Origin: Lewinellaceae bacterium
Lineage (GTDB): Bacteria > Bacteroidota > Bacteroidia > Chitinophagales > Saprospiraceae
Assembly: GCA_020636435.1 (NCBI GenBank)
Contig: JACJXX010000001.1
Coordinates: 4,998,501-5,062,500 of the forward strand
Reading direction: 5' to 3'
DNA: 64,000 nt
Shown here piece after piece: positions 57,649-64,000 of this stretch. A program made the translations under genes and the position numbers. Below the pieces are notes generated by a model. It made no database searches and had not been told where the DNA came from. It was given only the letters and a program-made list of their open reading frames with translations. The first letter of the stretch is position 1, and each line of letters opens with the position of its first letter.

Positions 57649-58551
57649 ATGATCCAAAACGAGGGCCTGGAAAAGATACAGCAAATGCTTCTGGAGCAGG
57701 GTTACATTACGGAGCCTTCCATCGTCATGTCAGTTTTTCTGGCCATGCAGCTCCGCAAGCCGCTGCTCATTGAAGGGCCAGCCGGCGTGGGCAAGACGGA
57801 GATTGCCAAGGTGATGGCGGCGGCACTGGCTACTGACCTCATCCGCCTGCAGTGCTACGAAGGCCTCGACGCCACCCATGCGCTCTACGAATGGAACTAC
57901 CAGCAGCAACTGCTGCACCTAAAGATGGCGGAAGACAGCGGAAAGACCCTGGAAGAAAGAGAACGGGACATTTTCAGCGAGAAATTCCTCCTCAAGCGCC
58001 CCTTGTTGCAGGCCATCACCCACCACCAGGCGCCCGTGCTGCTCATCGATGAGATCGACCGGGCCGATGAGGAATTTGAAAGCTTTCTGCTGGAAGTGCT
58101 CTCCGACTGGCAGATCAGCATTCCGGAAATCGGCACGGTAAAGGCCACGCACATCCCCCAGGTGATCGTGACCAGCAACCGGGTGAGGGAGCTGTCGGAA
58201 GCGCTCCGGCGGCGCTGCCTTTACCTGTGGATCGAATATCCGGATTTTGAAAAAGAATTGAAGATCGTGCGCAACAAAGTGCCCGGAATCGACGAGCGCC
58301 TGGCCAGGCAGGTATGCCGCTTTATGCAGGAAGTGCGCAAAATGCGGCTGGAAAAGGTGCCCGGCATCGCCGAAACGCTGGACTGGGCCATGGCCCTGTC
58401 GGCCCTGCACATCGAATACCTGGATAAAGAGCTGGTCGAATCTACCCTGGGCATCATCCTGAAAGACTGGCAGGACATTCGGCACACGCAGGACTCCCTG
58501 TCCGAGCTTTTTGAAAAGGTAGGGGTCATTTCCAAGCTCGACAATCTTTAA
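57649..58551 (+). CDS. coxD: CoxD-like MoxR AAA+ ATPase
   Basis: 300 residues from the ATG at 57649; an in-frame TTG 8 codons earlier is less likely. Walker A GPAGVGKTE (43-51), Walker B APVLLIDEIDRADEEFESFL, sensor IPQVIVTSNRVRELSEALRRR with Arg finger, and RCLYLWIEYPDFEKELKIV. CoxD inserts the sulfur/copper of the CO dehydrogenase active site with CoxE in Oligotropha. In a form II system its target may differ. The thioredoxin-like lipoprotein and coxE follow on the same strand. Confidence 0.92.
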   Translation: MIQNEGLEKIQQMLLEQGYITEPSIVMSVFLAMQLRKPLLIEGPAGVGKTEIAKVMAAALATDLIRLQCYEGLDATHALYEWNYQQQLLHLKMAEDSGKTLEERERDIFSEKFLLKRPLLQAITHHQAPVLLIDEIDRADEEFESFLLEVLSDWQISIPEIGTVKATHIPQVIVTSNRVRELSEALRRRCLYLWIEYPDFEKELKIVRNKVPGIDERLARQVCRFMQEVRKMRLEKVPGIAETLDWAMALSALHIEYLDKELVESTLGIILKDWQDIRHTQDSLSELFEKVGVISKLDNL

Positions 58552-58609
58552 CTTTTTATCAAAAACTTTTGCAGCGTTCATCCGATTTTTAATTTAAACG
58601 ACCAATTCG

Positions 58610-59182
58610 ATGAAAAAAAATCCAGACCTGTTACACAAAGCAAGTTTTTTCTTTTCTGCCTGTCTTTTGTTAAGCCTGCTGGCCTGTGGGCAGCCGAATA
58701 GCGCGGCCGAAGCCGTTGAAACTGTTGCTGAGGAACCGCAGCAAAAAACGGCGCTTCCTGCCGCCAAAGAAAATGCCACCCCCGGCGCCATACAGTGGGT
58801 AAGCATTGAAGAGGCTCTGAATGCACAAAAAAATGACCCGAAGCCCATTTTTATCGATTTCTATACTGATTGGTGCGGCTGGTGCAAGGTAATGGACAAC
58901 AAAACCTTCTCGCGCCCGGAAGTCGCTCAGTACATGAACGAGAACTTCCACTCGGTAAAATTCAATGCAGAAAAAGAGCAGCCCCTGACGGTCAACGGCC
59001 AGCAATTTGAGGTGGTCAACGCCGGGAGAAGGGGCATCCACACCTTTGCTTATGCCATCCTGAACGGGCAAATGAGCTACCCCTCTTACGTGATCCTGAA
59101 CGACCAGATGCAGCGCATGGCGGTGCTCAAAGGATTTAAAGAGGCGGAGCCTTTCTTGCAGGAGCTGAGGCAGGTTCGTTGA
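58610..59182 (+). CDS. Thioredoxin-like lipoprotein
   Basis: 190 residues. Lipoprotein signal with lipobox LLSLLAC (Cys26) after MKKNPDLLHKASFFFSACLL. An Ala/Glu-rich linker follows, then a thioredoxin fold with IFIDFYTDWCGWCKVMDNKT (CxxC at WCGWC), KTFSRPEVAQYMNENF and the cis-Pro region MSYPSYVILND. Probably a periplasmic or outer-membrane-side disulfide reductase. Located between coxD and coxE in the same direction; a link to the hydroxylase is possible but unproven. Confidence 0.88.
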   Translation: MKKNPDLLHKASFFFSACLLLSLLACGQPNSAAEAVETVAEEPQQKTALPAAKENATPGAIQWVSIEEALNAQKNDPKPIFIDFYTDWCGWCKVMDNKTFSRPEVAQYMNENFHSVKFNAEKEQPLTVNGQQFEVVNAGRRGIHTFAYAILNGQMSYPSYVILNDQMQRMAVLKGFKEAEPFLQELRQVR

Positions 59183-59307
59183 GGTAGTTGATGGGTTGCC
59201 CGCCTCTGCCGAGCCGGGTAAAATTGGGTTGATTGAGCTGACCAGTTAACCATGGTTGGGGACAGCCTTCTCAATCACTCAATCACTCAATCACTCATTC
59301 AATCACC

Positions 59308-60447
59308 ATGGAGCTGATCCAACGCCAAACCAGCCTGAGCGCCAATATCGTAGCCTTCTGCCGTTTCCTCCGGCAGAAAGGGTACGCCCTTGGCCCTCAG
59401 GAAGAGGCCGACGCGCTTCGGGCGTTGGAAGCGCTGGCCCCTTTCGATTCTCCGGCTTCGTTTCAACTCTGCCTGAAGGCCGCCCTGGCGCGCACCTTGG
59501 CCCAGCAAATGCTTTTTGACGAATTGTACACACAGTACTGGCGGGAATTGGAGAAGGCCGTCAACTCAAAACCCAAAGAAGGAGCCCCCGAAAAAAAGCC
59601 GGCCGGCCCGGGGCAACAGCAGCCAAAGGTGCAGTCGATCAAAAACTGGCTGCAGGGCAGCCAATCCCGGGAAACGGAGGAGATGGCTACCTTCAGCAGC
59701 CACGAGATGGCCAGCAGAAAGGACTTTTCCACTTTCCGGGAGGATGACTTGTGGGAAGTTACCCGCCTGATCCACCAGATTGCCCGCTCCCTGGCGCTTC
59801 GGCAAAGCCGCCGCCGAAAGCGGTCCAGCCGCTCTTTTCAACTGGACCTTCGCCGCACGCTTCGGCTGAATATGCGCCGGGGCGGCGAGATACTGGACCT
59901 GGCTTTTTACGAACCTGCCCGGAATAAGCAGCAGATTGTGCTGCTCTGCGATGTCAGCAAATCGATGGACCTGTACAGCCGCTTTCTCATCCAGTTTGTC
60001 TACGCTTTTCAGAACGCTTACCGCCGCATTGAAACCTTCGTTTTCAGCACTTCTCTCTACCGCGTGACCGGCCAACTGCGCCAGCGGGATTTCGCCACCG
60101 CGCTCGGCGAACTGACGGATGCCGTCCCCGGCTGGTCAGGAGGCACCCGGATAGGGGAGTCGCTTGATATGTTCTGCCGTTCTTACGCCGGCAAACTGCT
60201 CAACAACCGCACGATTGTGATCATCATGAGTGACGGCTGGGATACCGGCAACCCGGAACTGCTGGCGGAAAGCATGCGCTCCATTCACAGCAAGTCGGCC
60301 AAAGTGATCTGGCTCAACCCCCTGGCGGGCAGCGCCAGCTATGAGCCCAATACCCTGGGCCTGCAGGCCGCTATGCCCTTTGTCGACGTTTTCGCCGCCG
60401 CTCATAATGCCGAAAGCCTGAGGGATTTGTACCGGCATTTGAGGTGA
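59308..60447 (+). CDS. coxE: CoxE-like vWA-domain protein
   Basis: 379 residues. N-terminal helical part (LSANIVAFCRFLRQKGYALG with PQEEADALRAL) and C-terminal vWA domain with the MIDAS motif DVSKS (Asp215, Ser217, Ser219) in VLLCDVSKSMDLYSRFL, TRIGESLDMF and IIMSDGWDTGNPELL (third MIDAS Asp). CoxE works with the MoxR ATPase CoxD in maturation of the hydroxylase active site. Ends the cox-like cluster. Confidence 0.9.
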   Translation: MELIQRQTSLSANIVAFCRFLRQKGYALGPQEEADALRALEALAPFDSPASFQLCLKAALARTLAQQMLFDELYTQYWRELEKAVNSKPKEGAPEKKPAGPGQQQPKVQSIKNWLQGSQSRETEEMATFSSHEMASRKDFSTFREDDLWEVTRLIHQIARSLALRQSRRRKRSSRSFQLDLRRTLRLNMRRGGEILDLAFYEPARNKQQIVLLCDVSKSMDLYSRFLIQFVYAFQNAYRRIETFVFSTSLYRVTGQLRQRDFATALGELTDAVPGWSGGTRIGESLDMFCRSYAGKLLNNRTIVIIMSDGWDTGNPELLAESMRSIHSKSAKVIWLNPLAGSASYEPNTLGLQAAMPFVDVFAAAHNAESLRDLYRHLR

Positions 60448-60513
60448 AAGGATGAACCTCCCGGCATTCTTCTTGTTTTCCATCTATTCCAGGACTAAAA
60501 AAAATCATCAATC

Positions 60514-60981
60514 ATGATGCATCTCAAAGAAGGAGACAAAGCTCCGGATTTTCAGGGCGTAGACCAGAATGAAAAAACCATTTCTCTATCCGATTACAAA
60601 GGGAAAAAACTGATCCTTTACTTCTATCCCAAAGACGACACTCCGGGATGTACGGCAGAAGCATGCAACCTTCGGGACAATTTCTCCGTATTAAAGAAAG
60701 AGGGCTTCGAACTGCTGGGCGTCAGCCCGGACGACCCAAAGAAACACAAAAAATTTATCGACAAGTACAGCCTGCCCTTTCCGCTGATCGCGGATACGGA
60801 AAAGGAAATCCTGAACGCTTATGGCGTCTGGGGGCCAAAAAAGTTTATGGGCAGGGAATACGACGGCGTGCACAGGACTACCTTCGTCATCGATGAGGCA
60901 GGGAAAATAGAAAAGATCATTGCAAAAGTCAATACCAAGGCCCACGCCGAGCAGATCCTGGACGGGATGGCAGAAGCGTAG
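60514..60981 (+). CDS. bcp: Thioredoxin-dependent thiol peroxidase (Bcp/PrxQ)
   Basis: 155 residues. KEGDKAPDFQGVDQNEKTIS, then LILYFYPKDDTPGCTAEACNLRD with peroxidatic Cys46 and resolving Cys51 (the 5-residue spacing of the PrxQ group), and the late Thr/Arg of VHRTTFVIDEAGKI. It reduces hydrogen peroxide and organic hydroperoxides. It stands alone after coxE. A perfect terminator follows. Confidence 0.96.
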   Translation: MMHLKEGDKAPDFQGVDQNEKTISLSDYKGKKLILYFYPKDDTPGCTAEACNLRDNFSVLKKEGFELLGVSPDDPKKHKKFIDKYSLPFPLIADTEKEILNAYGVWGPKKFMGREYDGVHRTTFVIDEAGKIEKIIAKVNTKAHAEQILDGMAEA

Positions 60982-61013
60982 CGCCTTTGCTATCAAATGC
61001 GATGTATTTGCAG

Positions 61014-61040
61014 GAAAGGCACTTTCGCAAAGTGCCTTTC
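61014..61040. terminator. Bidirectional terminator between bcp and the ABC-class ATPase
   Basis: GAAAGGCACTTT (61014-61025) and AAAGTGCCTTTC (61029-61040): perfect 12-bp stem, CGC loop, then TCATTTTT. The converging gene on the minus strand ends at 61070. Confidence 0.85.
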
Positions 61041-61069
61041 TCATTTTTAGTTTCAGGCGCAACAGCCAT

Positions 61070-62752
61070 TTATTCCATCCGCAAGCTCCTCAGCCGGTTC
61101 AGGGCTGCCGCCAGTTCCAGCTTCCGGAAAACGGCGTAATGCCCTTCTTTTCGCTGGCTCAGCACATCGAGCGAGGCAGAGGCAATATCGGCCATCACGA
61201 GGTCCAAGACCTCTGCCAGAGGCCGTCCGTCCATATACTTCCGGGCATAGAGCAGGGCGTCGCCGATGGCGTTGAGCTGGCTGTTGTCCACCAGTTGCTC
61301 TACGGCGGACAAGTCGATCTCTTCGGTGCCGAATTGCAGGCTGCGGGTGGCAAAAGCGCGCACTTTTTCGCGCTGGCCTTTTCGGGCGTCGATGCTTTGG
61401 GCAACCGGGGTTCTGCGGGGGCGGCTGCCAAAGCCTTCTCCTCCTTCCTCCTGCCGGTCCTGAGGGTTCAGCCGGGCAATTTCATGCGCTCTTTCGGTCA
61501 GGTCCTGTGGTTCATATTCCAGCATGCAGAGCACCGTGTCGGCAATATCGAAATACAGGCCAGAGCCCCCCACTACTATGATGGAAGAAACGCCCAGCTC
61601 TTCGTACAACTGCCGGGCTTTATCCACAAACGGCGTGATCGGTTCCCGTTCTTTAGGCACCAATAGCTGCATGCGGTGGTCGCGGATCATGAAGTTGGTG
61701 GCCGACGTATCCTCATCGATGAGCAGGGCCCGGGCGCCGGCCTCCAGGGCTTCCATCACGTTGGCGGCCTGGGAAGTGCTGCCGCTGGCGTTTTGGGTAG
61801 AGAAGCGAAGGGTGTCGGCGGACTGAGGGAGGTTGTTGATGAACGGGCTGATGTCCACCTTTTCTACAAAACGCCCGTCCTCCGCCCGGATTTTGGCGGC
61901 TTGTAGGATGGCAACCGCAAACTCCCGTCCGTCGCCGGGAATGTGGTTGTAGATACCCAGCTCGATGGCCCGGAGAAGGGTGGACTTGCCGTGGTATCCG
62001 CCGCCGGCGATCAGGGTGATGCCCCGGGGGATGCCCATGCCCTTGACCTTCCGATTGGGCAGCTGGATTTCCACCTCCAGGTTCCCGGGAGAACGAAAGG
62101 GCAGCCCGCCTGGCAATGGCCGCGGGTCTACGCCGCTGGCACGGGGCAGCAGGGCGCCGTTGGCTATGAACGCCACCAGCCCCAGTTTTTCCAGTTCGCC
62201 GCGCAGGGCGTCGGCATCTTCGTTCATCAAAATATGCGTTCGCAGCTTTTCCTCGTCGATCACCTCCGGAAAGAGGCTGTGGCCGGCAATGGCGGGCAGT
62301 TCCTCCAGCAAAATAGCCGCCGCCTGCTGCCCGGCAATGCGGCGCCCGAAAGCGGGCAGCCCTACCTGAAAACGCACCTCCAGTTCCTCCCCGTCGAGCA
62401 CTACCGCCGTCCGTTCCAGAATCTCCTGCCCGGGCTGGTCGATGAACACCGCTCCGCTTTTGCCGCTGCCCCGCTGGCCTTTGGCGAAACGGCGAATGCA
62501 GCGGGCAAACTGGCGGGCCAGGAAATCGCGCAGGGCCACCCGCCGGCTGTGGTTCCGGAAAGCCCATTCCGGAAACCGGTTGCCCAGGCGCAGGCGCAGG
62601 CGGCTGGGAGAGGCGAAAGGGTCGCCCTGAACGTAATCTATGCACAGGGTGAAGTTGTCAAAAGCATACTGCCCCTGCAAATCCTTGTAGGCCTTGTAGC
62701 CGCTGCCGTCGATGCGGCGGAGCAATTTTTGCAAGTCTTCCTGGGTTTTCAT
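61070..62752 (-). CDS. Predicted ATPase of the ABC class (PF09818-type)
   Basis: 560 residues from the ATG at 62752 (an in-frame TTG three codons earlier is not needed). N-terminal part (LLRRIDGSGYKAYKDLQGQY, FDNFTLCIDYVQGDPFASPS, RLRLRLG) followed by a P-loop ATPase with Walker A LIAGGGYHGKSTLLRAI, an ABC-signature-like DISPFINNLPQSADTLRFST, Walker B ARALLIDEDTSATNFMIRD and a His/sensor segment SIIVVGGSGLYFDIAD. This soluble ABC ATPase family occurs widely in bacteria, and in trypanosomes as MRB1590; an RNA- or nucleic-acid-related role is suggested for the family but not shown here. Convergent with bcp, divergent from the phosphotransferase. Confidence 0.85.
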   Translation of the reverse strand: MKTQEDLQKLLRRIDGSGYKAYKDLQGQYAFDNFTLCIDYVQGDPFASPSRLRLRLGNRFPEWAFRNHSRRVALRDFLARQFARCIRRFAKGQRGSGKSGAVFIDQPGQEILERTAVVLDGEELEVRFQVGLPAFGRRIAGQQAAAILLEELPAIAGHSLFPEVIDEEKLRTHILMNEDADALRGELEKLGLVAFIANGALLPRASGVDPRPLPGGLPFRSPGNLEVEIQLPNRKVKGMGIPRGITLIAGGGYHGKSTLLRAIELGIYNHIPGDGREFAVAILQAAKIRAEDGRFVEKVDISPFINNLPQSADTLRFSTQNASGSTSQAANVMEALEAGARALLIDEDTSATNFMIRDHRMQLLVPKEREPITPFVDKARQLYEELGVSSIIVVGGSGLYFDIADTVLCMLEYEPQDLTERAHEIARLNPQDRQEEGGEGFGSRPRRTPVAQSIDARKGQREKVRAFATRSLQFGTEEIDLSAVEQLVDNSQLNAIGDALLYARKYMDGRPLAEVLDLVMADIASASLDVLSQRKEGHYAVFRKLELAAALNRLRSLRME

Positions 62753-62812
62753 GCAAGGCAAGGTAATTTTTTATTGCTTAATTTACACGCTCAATCGAAA
62801 ACCACTGATATT

Positions 62813-63883
62813 ATGCTCGATCAAGCCGCTCCTGTAAGGGAAGGAGAAGAACTGGATCAGGCCAAATTGTCGGAATATTTCCGGCGGCACTGGAAAGGTT
62901 TCCAAGAAATAAAAGCCATCCGGCAATTTCCAGGCGGCTATTCCAACCTGACCTACCTGCTGCAAACCGGCCGGGGCGAATACGTGCTGCGCCGCCCCCC
63001 CTTCGGCGCCAACATCAAATCGGCGCATGACATGGGGAGGGAGTACCGGGTGCTGTCGGCTTTGGATGGAATTTATGAAAAAATCCCTCGCCCGGTTCTG
63101 TATTGCGAGGACGAAACGGTGATAGGTGTTCCTTTTTACATCATGGAGCGCGTGCAGGGCGTCATCCTGCGGGGAGGCTCGTTTAAAAAGATGGGCCTGG
63201 AGCCGGATCAGATGCGCGCCATTTCCGAAGCGGCTGTCGACAACCTGGCAGGCTTGCACCGGATCGATATACAGGCAACCGGGCTGGCCGGCATCGGCAA
63301 ACCGGAGGGCTACATCGGCCGGCAGGTGGAAGGCTGGGCCAAAAGATATTACAAGGCCCAAACGGACACCATACCGGACATGGATGAATTGGCGGAATGG
63401 ATGCGCGCAAACCAGCCGGAAGAGGGCCCGGCGGGCCTGATCCACAATGATTACAAGTACGACAACCTGGTGCTGCAAACGGATCAGCTCAGCCACATTC
63501 GCGCCGTGCTCGACTGGGAGATGGCCACCGTTGGCGACCCGCTGATGGACCTTGGCACTTCGCTGGCCTACTGGACGGAGCCCGGCGAAGCCCGGCTTTT
63601 GCCCCTGGCCGCCGCCAACCTCACCTGGCTGCCGGGCAACCTCACGCGGGCGGAGGTGGTAGAGCGTTACGCTGCCCAGAGCGGCAGGCATGTCGGCGAT
63701 CCGCTATTCTATTACGTCTACGGCGCGTTCAAGATCGGGGTAATCGTCCAGCAGATTTACGCCCGTTACCGGAAAGGCCATACCCGGGACGAGCGCTTCG
63801 CCAACCTCATCGAAGCGGTGCGCTTCTTCGGGCAACTCGGGCGCCGGGCACTGGATAGGGGGCGGATCAGTGGGTTGTTTTAA
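62813..63883 (+). CDS. Aminoglycoside-phosphotransferase-fold kinase, ACAD10/11-like
   Basis: 356 residues from MLDQAAPVREGEELDQAKLS; the frame is open upstream but only as the shadow of the ATPase gene. Kinase-like fold: FPGGYSNLTYLLQTGRGEYV, LRRPPFG, IMERVQGVILRG, catalytic loop GLIHNDYKYDNLVL (Asp of HND) and metal loop AVLDWEMATVGDPLMDLGTS. This subgroup (ACAD10/11 N-terminal domain-like) acts on hydroxylated fatty acids in some organisms and often sits by acyl-CoA dehydrogenase genes. The downstream neighbour falls outside the window. Substrate uncertain. Confidence 0.87.
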   Translation: MLDQAAPVREGEELDQAKLSEYFRRHWKGFQEIKAIRQFPGGYSNLTYLLQTGRGEYVLRRPPFGANIKSAHDMGREYRVLSALDGIYEKIPRPVLYCEDETVIGVPFYIMERVQGVILRGGSFKKMGLEPDQMRAISEAAVDNLAGLHRIDIQATGLAGIGKPEGYIGRQVEGWAKRYYKAQTDTIPDMDELAEWMRANQPEEGPAGLIHNDYKYDNLVLQTDQLSHIRAVLDWEMATVGDPLMDLGTSLAYWTEPGEARLLPLAAANLTWLPGNLTRAEVVERYAAQSGRHVGDPLFYYVYGAFKIGVIVQQIYARYRKGHTRDERFANLIEAVRFFGQLGRRALDRGRISGLF

Positions 63884-64000
63884 AATTTGGACCGGGTGAA
63901 ATGGCTGAATGGCTGCCCTTCGACAAGCTCAGGGTGAAATGGCTGAATGGCGGGATTGTTAAATTGTTGGCTAATTGCATGCGAGCTTTCCAGCATTGTT
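63884..64000. repeat. GAAATGGCTGAATGG units around a short palindrome
   Basis: GTGAAATGGCTGAATGGC occurs twice (about 63896 and 63936) on both sides of CCCTTCGACAAGCTCAGGG (63918-63936), a REP-like intergenic motif. The window ends here. Confidence 0.5.

Noticed and set aside
61943..62812. N-terminal extension of the phosphotransferase (290 extra codons)
   Set aside because: It runs antisense through the ABC-class ATPase; the ATG at 62813 begins the conserved part.

Overview
The window looks like a chromosomal segment of a GC-rich member of the Bacteroidota, most probably Saprospiria (the Lewinella / Phaeodactylibacter / Haliscomenobacter neighbourhood). The signs are a SusC/SusD pair, three large secreted proteins ending in type IX secretion (T9SS) sorting domains, Bacteroidota-type promoters (TAnnTTTG), LytS/LytTR two-component genes, and almost no Shine-Dalgarno sequences. 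No rRNA, tRNA, CRISPR array or complete transposase was found. The species assignment is an inference.

Layout. 0.3-6.2 kb: DUF2147 protein, alkyltransferase-like protein, a decayed TrpF-like protein, a BNR-propeller T9SS protein and a pseudo-glucosaminidase. 7.0-14.3 kb: a surface protein followed by susC and susD. 14.8-26.7 kb: an accessory island with a CHAT protease, a nucleotide-binding nSTAND ATPase fused to a formylglycine-generating-enzyme-like (FGE, C-type-lectin fold) domain, a GIY-YIG element, an M19 dipeptidase and a caspase-family protein, all separated by dense repeats. 26.7-34.4 kb: an MltF-type lytic transglycosylase, an alpha/beta hydrolase and the oxidative pentose-phosphate genes gnd, rpiB, zwf and pgl. 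34.5-41.8 kb: two T9SS proteins around a LytS/LytR pair. 42-48 kb: glycosyltransferase, then DUF5691-MoxR-DUF5682. 48.4-52.9 kb: scpA with a Uma2 nuclease, an RsmI-like methyltransferase, nadA, and a BrnT toxin with an atypical partner. 53.2-60.4 kb: a form II CO-dehydrogenase-like molybdenum hydroxylase cluster (coxG-S-L-M-D, thioredoxin, coxE), then bcp, an ABC-class ATPase and a phosphotransferase.

The strongest discovery is a diversity-generating-retroelement (DGR) signature. The last 107 bp of the nSTAND-FGE gene (variable repeat, VR) match an Asn-codon-rich copy 0.5 kb downstream (template repeat, TR). By hand alignment, 16 of 20 substitutions lie at template adenines, and the other four are third-codon-position changes. 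The template is split by a 47-bp hairpin that resembles the ends of the neighbouring GIY-YIG element, and no reverse transcriptase is in the window, so the template looks damaged or the enzyme acts from elsewhere. The CHAT protease upstream suggests a diversified sensor coupled to a protease effector.

The intergenic DNA holds several families of small inverted-repeat elements with flanking direct repeats of varied length (8-16 bp), some nested in each other, one supplying the stop codon of the caspase gene, plus tandem repeats of 9, 84 and 96 bp. Coordinates of repeats and alignments were read by eye and may be off by a base or two.
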